DNA from: DATCLA01 sp036564195
Lineage (GTDB): Bacteria; Bacillota; UBA4882; UBA8346
Direction: 5' to 3'
DNA length: 16,430 nucleotides
Assembly (NCBI GenBank): GCA_036564195.1
Contig: DATCLA010000036.1
Location: forward strand, 1-16,430
Shown here: piece by piece, positions 1 to 6,917 of the stretch
How the letters are laid out: each line of letters starts with the position of its first letter
How positions within the stretch are numbered: position 1 is the stretch's first letter
Notes under the pieces: generated by a model
Databases searched by the model: none
What the model was told of the DNA's origin: nothing
The model's input: the letters and a program-made list of their open reading frames with translations, nothing else
Made by a program: the position numbers and the translations under genes

Positions 1-198
1 CATTATGATTTTTCAAAATGTCGGGCAGTTAATCTTAGAATGAATATGCTAGTGAGACCAAATGGAGATACTTTTTTGTGCACCGTCTCACCATGCTGCG
101 ATTCAAATAAAATAGGGAATGTATTTGAACAACAGATTGAATCATTTTGGAACGGGCTAAAAATGGTTAGTTTTCATTTGAAGATATTCAGAACCTAA
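1..198 (+). CDS. C-terminal fragment of a radical SAM/SPASM-domain protein (partial, 5' end outside window)
   Basis: The first frame is open from the window edge to a TAA at 196-198 and gives about 65 residues. It reads like the end of a SPASM domain: a Cys near the start (SKCRAVNL), then the stretch VRPNGDTFLCTVSPCCD, then IGNVFEQQIESFWNG. In SPASM proteins these Cys ligate an auxiliary [4Fe-4S] cluster, and the 'IGN...I...W' segment follows them. The catalytic CxxxCxxC radical SAM core would lie upstream of the window. The last residues after the WNG motif look unnatural. A one-base change near 179 would restore a tail reading EDIQNLNIPEDAGRLIR to a stop near 259, so the gene may end in a frameshift. 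The substrate cannot be inferred. Confidence 0.6.
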   Translation, partial: HYDFSKCRAVNLRMNMLVRPNGDTFLCTVSPCCDSNKIGNVFEQQIESFWNGLKMVSFHLKIFRT

Positions 199-237
199 AC
201 ATACCGGAAGATGCCGGAAGGCTAATCAGATCGGTTT

Positions 238-378
238 TTAATATAAGCCTTTAAAATTACTTTCAAATTTCATTAAAAAATGAGTATCCGTCTCCTCAAA
301 TACTGTAAATCCCAGTTTATGATAGAGTTTTCTTGCCCTTTCATTAACTTTTAAAACATTTAACTGTATTTCCAAGTT
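238..378 (-). pseudogene. C-terminal remnant of a GNAT N-acetyltransferase
   Basis: On the minus strand, ending with TAA at 238-240, a frame reads LNVLKVNERARKLYHKLGF and then FEETDTHFLMKFES. This is the classic C-terminal part of GCN5-related acetyltransferases: the strand with 'V...N.rA..LY.klGF' that closes the acetyl-CoA site, followed by the last beta strand. About 46 residues survive; a normal family member has roughly 140-170. Upstream of position 378 the frame runs into transposase sequence on the opposite strand, so the rest was lost at an insertion or deletion junction. It lies tail to tail with the SPASM fragment. The acyl acceptor cannot be inferred. Confidence 0.65.
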
Positions 379-1145
379 GAAGACATTACCGAAGCCCTCT
401 GGGCAGTAAAGTCTCACCGGGAACTATCGGCGAGATGAACAAGAAAGTCTCTTCTCATATCGAGGTTTGGCGTAATCGGCAATTGACCGGAGAATACCCC
501 TATGTTAATCTTGATGGAATTTGGTTAAAACGCAACTGGGGTGGCGATTATCAAAATGTATCGATATTGGTTGCGATTGCCGTCGGCTAAGATGGATTCC
601 GTGAAATTATCGGTGCCGCTGAAGGCAGCAAAGAAGATAAAGCAAGCTGGTTGAATTTTCTACGATACCTTAAATAACGTGGCCTTTCCGGAACCCAACT
701 ATTTGTGGATGATAAATGTCTTGGTTTGATTGAAACATTATCGGAAGTTTTTCCGGAAGCCAAGTATCAACGTTGTGTCGTCCACTTTTACCGAAATGTT
801 TTTTCATAAATACCAACTGGTAAAGTAAAAGAAGTAGCAGCAATGCTCAAAGCGATCCATGCTCAAGAAGACCTTGCCAGTGCTCGTGAAAAAGCAACTG
901 CAGTTGCGAATAAACTAAGAGCGATGAAGTTAGCAAAAGCAGCCGAAAAAGTCGAAAGCAGCATTGAAGAAACGCTTACATACATGCATTTTCCCCGAGA
1001 ACATTGGATCAAAATCCGAACTAACAATGGACTGGAACGCTTAAATCGGGAAATACGGCGTCGCACTCGGGTTGTCGGCAGCTTCCCAGACGGTCATTCA
1101 GCTTTGATGCTAGTATGTGCGCGATTACGCCATGTGGCCGGATGA
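379..1145 (+). pseudogene. Degenerate IS256-family (mutator-type) transposase
   Basis: About 255 codons match the C-terminal two thirds of IS256-family DDE transposases. They start at EDITEALWAVK, continue through YPYVNLDGIWLKRNWGGDY (first catalytic Asp), LFVDDKCLGLIE (second Asp) and YQRCVVHFYRNVF, and end at NNGLERLNREIRRRTRVVG (catalytic Glu) and ARLRHVAG. The gene is dead. The N-terminal DNA-binding part is missing. A one-base deletion near 409-411 shifts the frame. In-frame TAA codons lie at 588-590, 675-677 and 807-809, although the frame is otherwise continuous from 411 to 1145. The first two stops sit where the family normally has Glu (EDG and KERGL). The last 100 residues form an open frame from 843, but this is not an independent gene. 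Confidence 0.9.
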
Positions 1146-1176
1146 TTAAAACACCACTTACGTCGCCCTTTACAAA

Positions 1177-1201
1177 TGTGCGCAAAATTCTTGACACTAC
1201 C
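1177..1201 (+). repeat. Right terminal inverted repeat of the IS256-family element
   Basis: The segment ends in AATTCTTGACACTACC. Read inward from the outer end this is GGTAGTGTCAAGAATT, which resembles the terminal repeats of several IS256-group elements. It lies 32 bases after the transposase stop, where the right end is expected. Its left partner is absent, so the assignment rests on position and resemblance. Confidence 0.55.
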
Positions 1202-1207
1202 TAAAAA

Positions 1208-1260
1208 CCCCTCCTTTTTGGTGTTTTATTTCGGAACTTAATTGCACCATTTCGGAGGGG
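1208..1260 (-). terminator. Rho-independent terminator closing the galactan gene cluster
   Basis: CCCCTCC (1208-1214) pairs with GGAGGGG (1254-1260), and an inner stem TGGTG/CACCA (1219-1223 with 1245-1249) extends it. On the minus strand the stem is followed by TTTTTAG, so it ends transcription of the zinc-ribbon gene that stops at 1296. On the plus strand it is followed by CTTTTATTT, so it may also stop reads coming from the IS remnant. Confidence 0.7.
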
Positions 1261-1295
1261 CTTTTATTTATCTTGAATCTTAACTCTTTTTGTTG

Positions 1296-1508
1296 TTAAT
1301 CAAAATCTGTAATGCGTTTGTCAATGTTTTTGTAGCGGAACTTCGCCATCTCGTTTAGTCTTAACACTTCTTCCTCGGTCCCGGTAAAAGGGCACCGCAG
1401 GCAATAGTATTCTTCCTTGTCCTTATCATAAAACATATCGACATCGATCTCCCGGACAAAACAAGCGGGACAGCGGTAGTTCAGTTTGCCTTTACGACCT
1501 TGAGACAT
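1296..1508 (-). CDS. Small zinc-ribbon protein, 70 aa, function unknown
   Basis: I do not recognise a named family. The protein has two Cys pairs, CPAC (residues 14-17) and CLRC (36-39), about 18 residues apart. This is the spacing of a small zinc ribbon. A charged tail follows (LNEMAKFRYKNIDKRITDFD). The start is supported by a GAGGAG site 8 bases upstream of the ATG. The first 28 bases overlap the end of the 610-aa gene, so the two are translationally coupled, and the gene is the last of its cluster before the terminator at 1208-1260. Such proteins may bind nucleic acid or a protein partner; its placement in a sugar locus does not show which. Confidence 0.75.
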   Translation of the reverse strand: MSQGRKGKLNYRCPACFVREIDVDMFYDKDKEEYYCLRCPFTGTEEEVLRLNEMAKFRYKNIDKRITDFD

Positions 1509-3313
1509 GTTACCAGCTCCTCGTTTTCTTTTAGATTTTTAGTCAGTCCCAGTGTGTACATGGGCGAAAATGCATAGCCTTCCCGGATGTAGCCATCGAC
1601 TTGATCTCCTACCGGGAACACCTCTATTTTGGTTTCCACTTGCGGCACAAGCGCTTCCAGTTTGGTAACTCCCGACATGCTTTCTTCCCGGCATTTATAT
1701 TGATAATCAAGCTCTTTGACGCCCTCTGCGCCAGTGCATTTCAAAATAATCCCGCTTAAGTCCTCGGGATATTCGGTGGTTCCGTAACAGGCGGTTATGT
1801 ATTCATTCAAATGTACTTCCGCCCCCGGTTTACTCATGGATGTAATTTTCCGGGAAATTTTGATTTCTCCGGTTCCTTCGGTAAAGGTAAAGGTGGAGAC
1901 CAGGGTCACGGTCAGGTCCTGGAATTCAATTTTCACCGGATCGAGGGTCAGAATCCGGTCTTCTCCCACCTGGCTAAATTTAGCCTTGGTGCGGCAGAGA
2001 CAGAGGTCAACTTCTTCGCTGCCATAGCTGACTTTACAACTCTTAATGGAACCTTCCCCGGCATAATGGGTAAAATAGCCAGCCCGGTAAAAAGCCTGAA
2101 TCAGATAAGGATAGGAGCAATCCCAGATATGCTTGGTGCCGATCCCGACCGGCCGGACCAGCTTGGCAACATACGGGCGCAGATCGATGAGAGCACCACC
2201 CTGGTTCATATCCACACAAGTGCGCATATAGGGATCGAGATACCAAAAGATTTGTTTGTTGGAACCGCACAGAATATCCTTCCATAAAGCACAGGTGGGT
2301 TGAGTGTAGGAACGGTTTTCCCGGAACCAATCGGCAAACTCGGCCATGGTTAAATCCTCGGCCTGCCCGTTCTTTTTCAGTTCACCATAATAGGCCATAC
2401 AATCGCTATAGCTTTTCTCCAGCAATGAATAAGGTGCTTCCCAGCGGCCCTGTTTGCTCATCCAGCCGGGGCCGACAAAGACCATATTATAACTGAAGCC
2501 GTTGTTGTACTTGGCTAAAGCCCGGTATTGATCAATCAGGTTGTATAGATAGGGATACTCTCCGTCTTTATAGACCATGCCCCGCAGCACGTTTTGGGGG
2601 TGGGTCCCGTAAAAGGATCCCGGACCGTCAAATACCGCCAGCAAGTCCCGGGAAAGATGGGGAATCGCCACAATCCCACTGTCATCCTCTTCTCCCGAAG
2701 CCGGGCAGTGACTGTTGTACTTTGAGGGGATCCAGGCGCTCCACGGGCCGCCGTCATTAAATGTGTACCAGGAGTTATTGGCATTCCAGTATGCTTTAGG
2801 TCCCTCTTCCCAACAGGTGGCTACCGCACATTTAACCGAAGGATATCTCTCCTTGATATAGTTAATCAGCTCGGCATCCATATAATAGGAACCGGTAGAT
2901 GCCGGATAAAAGCCGAACACTTCATAAAACTTCTCAAATACATCCTGGACAATGGCTTTTTTGTCTTCCATGGAAAAATGCCAGATACAAAAGTCCTTGG
3001 TTTTATATTTTTCGCGAAACTCCTTACAAGGCAGGCCTAACAAAGTTGTCCCGATTTCATCACCGTAAATTCGGTGGTGCTCTTTGGCCAAGGCAATGGC
3101 TTCCTCATTAAAAAGGCTGGAATAAGTCATTTGAATTGTAGTCTTTAAACCGTTTTCATGGGCCAGGCGCTGTTGGGTTTTGAAGATATCTAATGATGCC
3201 GTAATCACCGCTTGCCGGGTAATATCCTCCTTTTGCCCCTGAGCCGCTTCTTTTTCCAGATATTCCGGGACCATTTCCGGACGGTGAATAATGTTAACAA
3301 TAAACTTCTCCAT
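1481..3313 (-). CDS. 610-aa protein, uncharacterised, possibly a deacetylase/glycosidase-like fold
   Basis: No signal peptide or membrane segment is seen, so it is probably cytoplasmic. Residues about 1-380 are rich in aromatic and acidic motifs (FCIWHFSMEDKKAIVQDVF, YPASTGSYYMDAELINYIK, VATCWEEGPKAYW, DSGIVAIPHLSRDLLAVF). This recalls the (beta/alpha)-barrel proteins related to polysaccharide deacetylases and GH57, and perhaps the structurally solved but uncharacterised DUF3863/DUF3864 family. That comparison is from memory and is tentative. Residues about 400-600 look like a beta-sandwich domain. An AGGAGG site lies 6 bases before the ATG, and only 19 bases separate it from the upstream galactanase gene, so it shares that transcript. 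A role in processing imported galactan-derived sugars is inference from context. Confidence 0.75.
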   Translation of the reverse strand: MEKFIVNIIHRPEMVPEYLEKEAAQGQKEDITRQAVITASLDIFKTQQRLAHENGLKTTIQMTYSSLFNEEAIALAKEHHRIYGDEIGTTLLGLPCKEFREKYKTKDFCIWHFSMEDKKAIVQDVFEKFYEVFGFYPASTGSYYMDAELINYIKERYPSVKCAVATCWEEGPKAYWNANNSWYTFNDGGPWSAWIPSKYNSHCPASGEEDDSGIVAIPHLSRDLLAVFDGPGSFYGTHPQNVLRGMVYKDGEYPYLYNLIDQYRALAKYNNGFSYNMVFVGPGWMSKQGRWEAPYSLLEKSYSDCMAYYGELKKNGQAEDLTMAEFADWFRENRSYTQPTCALWKDILCGSNKQIFWYLDPYMRTCVDMNQGGALIDLRPYVAKLVRPVGIGTKHIWDCSYPYLIQAFYRAGYFTHYAGEGSIKSCKVSYGSEEVDLCLCRTKAKFSQVGEDRILTLDPVKIEFQDLTVTLVSTFTFTEGTGEIKISRKITSMSKPGAEVHLNEYITACYGTTEYPEDLSGIILKCTGAEGVKELDYQYKCREESMSGVTKLEALVPQVETKIEVFPVGDQVDGYIREGYAFSPMYTLGLTKNLKENEELVTCLKVVKAN

Positions 3314-3332
3314 CTAAATCCTCCTGTTGAAA

Positions 3333-4454
3333 TCATTTAATCAAAAAAGCATCCATAGCTTCAGTAGGCCTTCCGTCATTTCCCCAAGCCCCCATTCGAT
3401 AAGGGTCACCGATTGGCCAATCTCCGTAACATTGGGGTTCCCAGTAAAAGACGCCCAGTCCTTTGCCGCCGGGAACCGAATTGACCTTCCGCATTAAGTC
3501 GATTAAAAAGGTTTTGCAGGTTGCCGCCGCGGTATATTCCATACCTGCTTCGCAAATCATTACCGGTTTTCCATATTTGTTTACCATATCGCTTATATTG
3601 TTCAGACATTGTGAATTATAGCTGGACCAATTGCCGGGGGATGGATACAGGGACATCCCGATTACATCAAACTCAGCGTCCTTTGCAATCAGACCACCAA
3701 TGTTCCATTTGTATAATCCATTATCATAACCCTTTGAAAGATGGACAATGACTAAGCTCTCCGGAAAGACCGATTTCACAGCCCGCGAACCAGCAGTAAC
3801 CAACTGGGCATATTCTGCAAAATGTTTGTTTAAATCCGTCAGGTCTAATCCACCATCACTTATATACTTATTACTTGCATTATCCCAATGGCCAAATAAC
3901 ATTCCGGCATCAGTCTCATTGCCGACCTGCACCCATTTGGGAGTAATTCCTTCGCCTTTAAGCGCAGTAAGAACCATAACCGTATGCTCTTTCAGACGCT
4001 GGCAGAGTCCGGCAATGGTAGTCTCGGTCAACCAGTCCTTCGGCTTGTATTGTTTGCCCGGATCCGCCCAACTGTCGCTGTAATGGAAATCAATCATCAG
4101 GTCCATGCCCGCTTCCTTGGCCCGCTTCGCCTTGGCCACCACATCCGCTGTGCCATTCCAGCCACCATCCGGATCAACCCAAGCCCTGAGGCGAATTGCA
4201 TTGATGCCATGGTCCTTTAAAATATCAAACAAGTCGGCTTCTACCCCTTGGTCATTATAAAACTTGTATCCAGTTGCCTCCATCTGGGTTAACCAACTCA
4301 CATCGGCGCCCTTGGCAAATCCGCTGGCCAGGGGGATGTCGGTAACGGGAGCGGTACTGCCGGAGCCTTTGGACCCACCGCACCCGGAAACAACCGCCAA
4401 CATCAGGGTTAGGATTAAAGTTAAAACCAATCTTGGTAATTTGTTGCGTATCAT
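3333..4454 (-). CDS. ganB: Lipoprotein endo-beta-1,4-galactanase (GH53)
   Basis: This is a GH53 arabinogalactan endo-beta-1,4-galactanase, which cuts the beta-1,4-galactan side chains of pectin. The first 25 residues form a lipoprotein signal with lipobox VSGC (Cys25), so the mature enzyme is membrane-anchored. The catalytic domain runs from about 46 to 373: start motif FAKGADVSWLTQMEA, INAIRLRAW, DFHYSDSWADPGKQ, acid/base Glu180 in QVGNETD, nucleophile Glu302 in MICEAGMEYT, and the C-terminal motif LGVFYWEPQCYG. The length is normal for a single-domain GH53. GGAGGT lies 5 bases before the ATG. It sits 18 bases after a close paralogue (4473-5489), so the pair is a tandem duplication. Whether the lipid anchor is in the inner or outer membrane cannot be told. 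Confidence 0.92.
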   Translation of the reverse strand: MIRNKLPRLVLTLILTLMLAVVSGCGGSKGSGSTAPVTDIPLASGFAKGADVSWLTQMEATGYKFYNDQGVEADLFDILKDHGINAIRLRAWVDPDGGWNGTADVVAKAKRAKEAGMDLMIDFHYSDSWADPGKQYKPKDWLTETTIAGLCQRLKEHTVMVLTALKGEGITPKWVQVGNETDAGMLFGHWDNASNKYISDGGLDLTDLNKHFAEYAQLVTAGSRAVKSVFPESLVIVHLSKGYDNGLYKWNIGGLIAKDAEFDVIGMSLYPSPGNWSSYNSQCLNNISDMVNKYGKPVMICEAGMEYTAAATCKTFLIDLMRKVNSVPGGKGLGVFYWEPQCYGDWPIGDPYRMGAWGNDGRPTEAMDAFLIK

Positions 4455-4472
4455 AATGCACCTCCACCGACG

Positions 4473-5489
4473 CTACTCATACAAAAAGGCTTCCATGGCT
4501 TCCGTAGGCCTGCCGTCAGTCTCCCAAGCCCCCATTTTATAGTCATCTTCTCCCCAGTCATAACCTTCCGGTTCCCAGTAAAAAACTCCTAAGCCATAAC
4601 CGGACGGAAGCGAATTAACCTTTTTAATCATATCAATGAGAAATTCTTTACAGGAAGCGGCCATGGTATATTCCATCCCTACTTCACACAACATCACCGG
4701 TTTGTGGTAACGTGACACCATATCTTTCATATTATTCAAACATTGTTCGGCATAAACCGACCAATGGGCGGCCGGCAGATAAGTAGTCGGATACAGCGAC
4801 ATCCCGATCACATCAAATTGTGCGCCATGTTGAATCAGACCGCCGATATTACAACGGAATAAGGTATTGTCGTAACCGTTGGAAACATGGACAATGACCA
4901 GGCTTTCAGGGAAAACATCCTTAACTCCCTTGTAGCCACGGTTAATAAATTGGGCATATTGACCCAGGTGTTTGGGAAAGCGCCCCTCCTCCCAGAGCAG
5001 ACCGTTATCGGTTTCATTACCTACCTGCACCCATTTGGGATAAAGATTCGCTTCCTTTAAGGCAGCGCAAACCTCATAGGTATGCTGATAAACATCTTCA
5101 TACAATTGTTCCAGAGTATGGCCGGACCAAGCAGCCGGTTTGTACTGTTTTCCCGGGTCCGCCCAGTTATCGCTGTAATGAAAATCAATCATCAAGTCCA
5201 TTCCCGCATCTTTCGCACGCTGGGCCTTGGCAATCACATCTTTCAAACCGTTCCATCCGTTCTTGGGGTTAACCCACACCCGTAAACGGATGGCATTAAT
5301 GCCGTAACTTTTTAAGATTTGAAATAAATCGGTTTCAACACCCTCTCTGTTGTAAAACTTTCTTCCTGCGGCCTCCATCTCCGTCACCCAACTTACGTCG
5401 GCACCTTTAGCAAAATTTTTAGCCAACGGGATATAGCCGAAGTTCCGATCAGCACCGGAATTGCCGCTATCGGAAACTACCATCCCCAA
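4473..5489 (-). CDS. ganB: GH53 endo-beta-1,4-galactanase, second copy, damaged or unusual 5' end
   Basis: The GH53 catalytic domain is complete: FAKGADVSWVTEMEA, DFHYSDNWADPGKQYKP, acid/base Glu159 in QVGNETD, nucleophile Glu269 in MLCEVGMEYT, and LGVFYWEPEGYD. It is very similar along its whole length to the neighbouring copy at 3333-4454. The coordinates given start at a TTG (5489); an ATG lies at 5483. Neither start gives a signal peptide. The same frame is open further upstream to 5534 and reads FSSFITFIIWGC, a hydrophobic core with a lipobox-like Cys (codon 5490-5492), but no ATG, GTG or TTG precedes it, only an ATT at 5529-5531 without a Shine-Dalgarno site. The gene probably encoded a lipoprotein whose start and promoter were lost or mutated. 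It follows a strong terminator at 5546-5579 almost immediately. Confidence 0.85.
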   Translation of the reverse strand: MGMVVSDSGNSGADRNFGYIPLAKNFAKGADVSWVTEMEAAGRKFYNREGVETDLFQILKSYGINAIRLRVWVNPKNGWNGLKDVIAKAQRAKDAGMDLMIDFHYSDNWADPGKQYKPAAWSGHTLEQLYEDVYQHTYEVCAALKEANLYPKWVQVGNETDNGLLWEEGRFPKHLGQYAQFINRGYKGVKDVFPESLVIVHVSNGYDNTLFRCNIGGLIQHGAQFDVIGMSLYPTTYLPAAHWSVYAEQCLNNMKDMVSRYHKPVMLCEVGMEYTMAASCKEFLIDMIKKVNSLPSGYGLGVFYWEPEGYDWGEDDYKMGAWETDGRPTEAMEAFLYE

Positions 5490-5545
5490 ACACCCCCATA
5501 TAATAAAAGTGATAAATGAACTAAACCAAATTGATTAATTAATTT

Positions 5546-5579
5546 GTGAAAAATGACCGGTTATACGGTCATTTTTCAC
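5546..5579 (-). terminator. Intrinsic terminator after the solute-binding protein gene
   Basis: This is a perfect 14-bp stem: GTGAAAAATGACCG (5546-5559) and its complement (5566-5579) around a 6-base loop. The A/T-rich foot gives an ATTTTT run within the descending arm in either direction. It lies 35 bases beyond the stop of the binding-protein remnant on the minus strand. The second galactanase frame begins only about 10-55 bases further on, leaving almost no room for a promoter. Confidence 0.7.
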
Positions 5580-5613
5580 TACAAACCATTATTGATTGAA
5601 GTGTCGTACGCCT

Positions 5614-6168
5614 TTACTTCACCGATTCCAGAAACTCTTTAGTTTGTTTTTGCAAATCAGCTAAAACCTTCCTGGCTCCTGCAGCTTCCATCTTTTGTTT
5701 CAAGGTTTCAAAGGCTTGATCAATATCCTTCACTGCACCGATCATAATGGGGTTCAAATATTGAATGATGGTCTGATTAAGGTTGGCAGCTTCAGTTTTA
5801 AAGCCATCGGTATTCGGAGCGAAAGCCGCAAACGGATTGGGCCTTAGCCATTGTTTTAAGTTTTCCCGTACTTCCAGGTATTAATCACTCCAACTGGCTA
5901 ACGGTTTAAATTGATCTTTATTGGTAAACCAAAAACCGGCAGCATCAGGCGGATAGGTATTTTTATCAGCAGTAACTCCATCAGGTAAGGCAACTTTATC
6001 ATCTTTGATAACATAGTTCTTGCCTTCGATACCGAAATAAACCAGATAGTTATAAGACGGGTCTTCCATAATCAAGTCCAAAGCCATCATAGCTCGTTCT
6101 GGATTCTTGCTCCGGGCAGCAACGGCAACGCCCTTATTGATATAAGGATCAGCCGGAAAACCTCCGTT
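5614..6168 (-). pseudogene. Truncated sugar ABC transporter solute-binding protein (LipO/family 1 type)
   Basis: About 184 codons in one frame match the C-terminal third to half of Bacillota oligosaccharide-binding lipoproteins that partner LplB/CarB permeases: GFPADPYINKGVAVAARSKN, PERAMMALDLIMEDPSYNYL, VYFGIEGKNYVIKDDKV, PPDAAGFWFTNKDQFKPLA, LRPNPFAAFAPNTDGFKTEA, and the C-terminal helix ending EFLESVK. Two lesions are clear. The 5' half, including the lipoprotein signal, is missing upstream of 6168, and a single in-frame TAA at 5881-5883 interrupts WSD-YLEVRENL. Family members usually have Glu there, so a GAA to TAA change is likely. The piece at 5881-6090 is not a separate gene. In the intact system this protein would bind galacto-oligosaccharides outside the inner membrane. 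Confidence 0.85.
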
Positions 6169-6231
6169 TCATTTTATATTTCAAAAAAAGTAAAACTAGA
6201 TTTTTCAAGATAATAAGCCGGTAGACCCTTT

Positions 6232-6831
6232 TTATGGTTCAATTACAATGTCATCAATATAATAAGTACCTTCGTTGGTAAATTCGATGCTGATACTGTT
6301 TACATTACCAAGATTAACAGAACTGTAATTGGATAAAGGCATTGATATCTTCTTCCACTCATTGGGGGTAAAGTACTGAGTACTATTCTGTGACCAGGCA
6401 GAACCCTCACCACTACTGTTATCATAGATTTTGACAGTAACGCCTCTCCAGTTGTCCGCTACCGGAACAGCGTAGACCCAAAATGAAATGTAATTATTTG
6501 AAGCTTGGTTAAAATTGACTGCCCAATTATCGTTCTTAGCGTAAATTTTGCAACCGGCCGAATCATTATTGGTACCTGTAACAATTTTCAAGGCATAACC
6601 ACTACGGACGTATGTATTTGAACGTTCCAAAGTTGCATTCCAATGCCAGCCACCCCAATCAGTGTTAAATCCCGGTTTGCTTTGATCTTCAAAATCTTGA
6701 TACATGATCCCGACAAATGGAGATGGCGACGGTAATGGTGACGATGACGGAGAAGATATTTTCGTTCTGCCGCAACCGGCTATTGCAACGGCGACCACCA
6801 AGGCTAAGATAATAAGAAGATCCCTTTTCAT
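6232..6831 (-). CDS. Lipoprotein with a carbohydrate-binding-like beta-sandwich domain, 199 aa
   Basis: I start it at the ATG at 6831, because AAGGAG lies 8 bases upstream; the alternative GTG at 6840 overlaps that site. The N-terminus MKRDLLIILALVVAVAIAGC is a lipoprotein signal with lipobox AIAGC (Cys20). A Ser/Pro linker follows (SSPSSSPLPSPSPF). Residues about 40-199 form one domain with alternating aromatic strands: YQDFED, WGGWHWNAT, SGYALKIVTG, YISFWVYA, KKISMPLSNY and a final TYYIDDIVIEP. This pattern is typical of jelly-roll carbohydrate-binding modules (CBM11/CBM4-like folds). There is no catalytic domain, so it may be a surface glycan-binding lipoprotein serving the galactanases. 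Family assignment is tentative. Confidence 0.75.
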   Translation of the reverse strand: MKRDLLIILALVVAVAIAGCGRTKISSPSSSPLPSPSPFVGIMYQDFEDQSKPGFNTDWGGWHWNATLERSNTYVRSGYALKIVTGTNNDSAGCKIYAKNDNWAVNFNQASNNYISFWVYAVPVADNWRGVTVKIYDNSSGEGSAWSQNSTQYFTPNEWKKISMPLSNYSSVNLGNVNSISIEFTNEGTYYIDDIVIEP

Positions 6832-6917
6832 TAAATTCACTCCTTATCTTTAATTAAGAATTACCTGTCTGAACACTTTAATCAAACAGCGGATAGTGAA
6901 TATATTCAGGAACCAGT

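Larger units (their letters stand above)
376..1201 (+). mobile_element. Left-truncated IS256-family insertion sequence
   Basis: The element comprises the transposase remnant and a recognisable right end at 1177-1201. No matching left terminal repeat is seen: the left boundary falls inside the transposase homology, directly abutting GNAT sequence at about 370-378. The left part was therefore lost by deletion, not bounded by a clean insertion. A second, unlinked fragment of the same family lies at 12429-12581 on the minus strand. Confidence 0.75.

Noticed and set aside
843..1145. A 100-aa open frame as a separate gene.
   Set aside because: It is the C-terminal part of the IS256 transposase, in frame with upstream homology after an in-frame stop.
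588..5883. TAA codons at several Glu positions might mean TAA is read as Glu.
   Set aside because: TAA ends intact genes with terminators behind them (1296, 12683, 13870). The affected genes also carry frameshifts and truncations, so they are dead genes rather than recoded ones.
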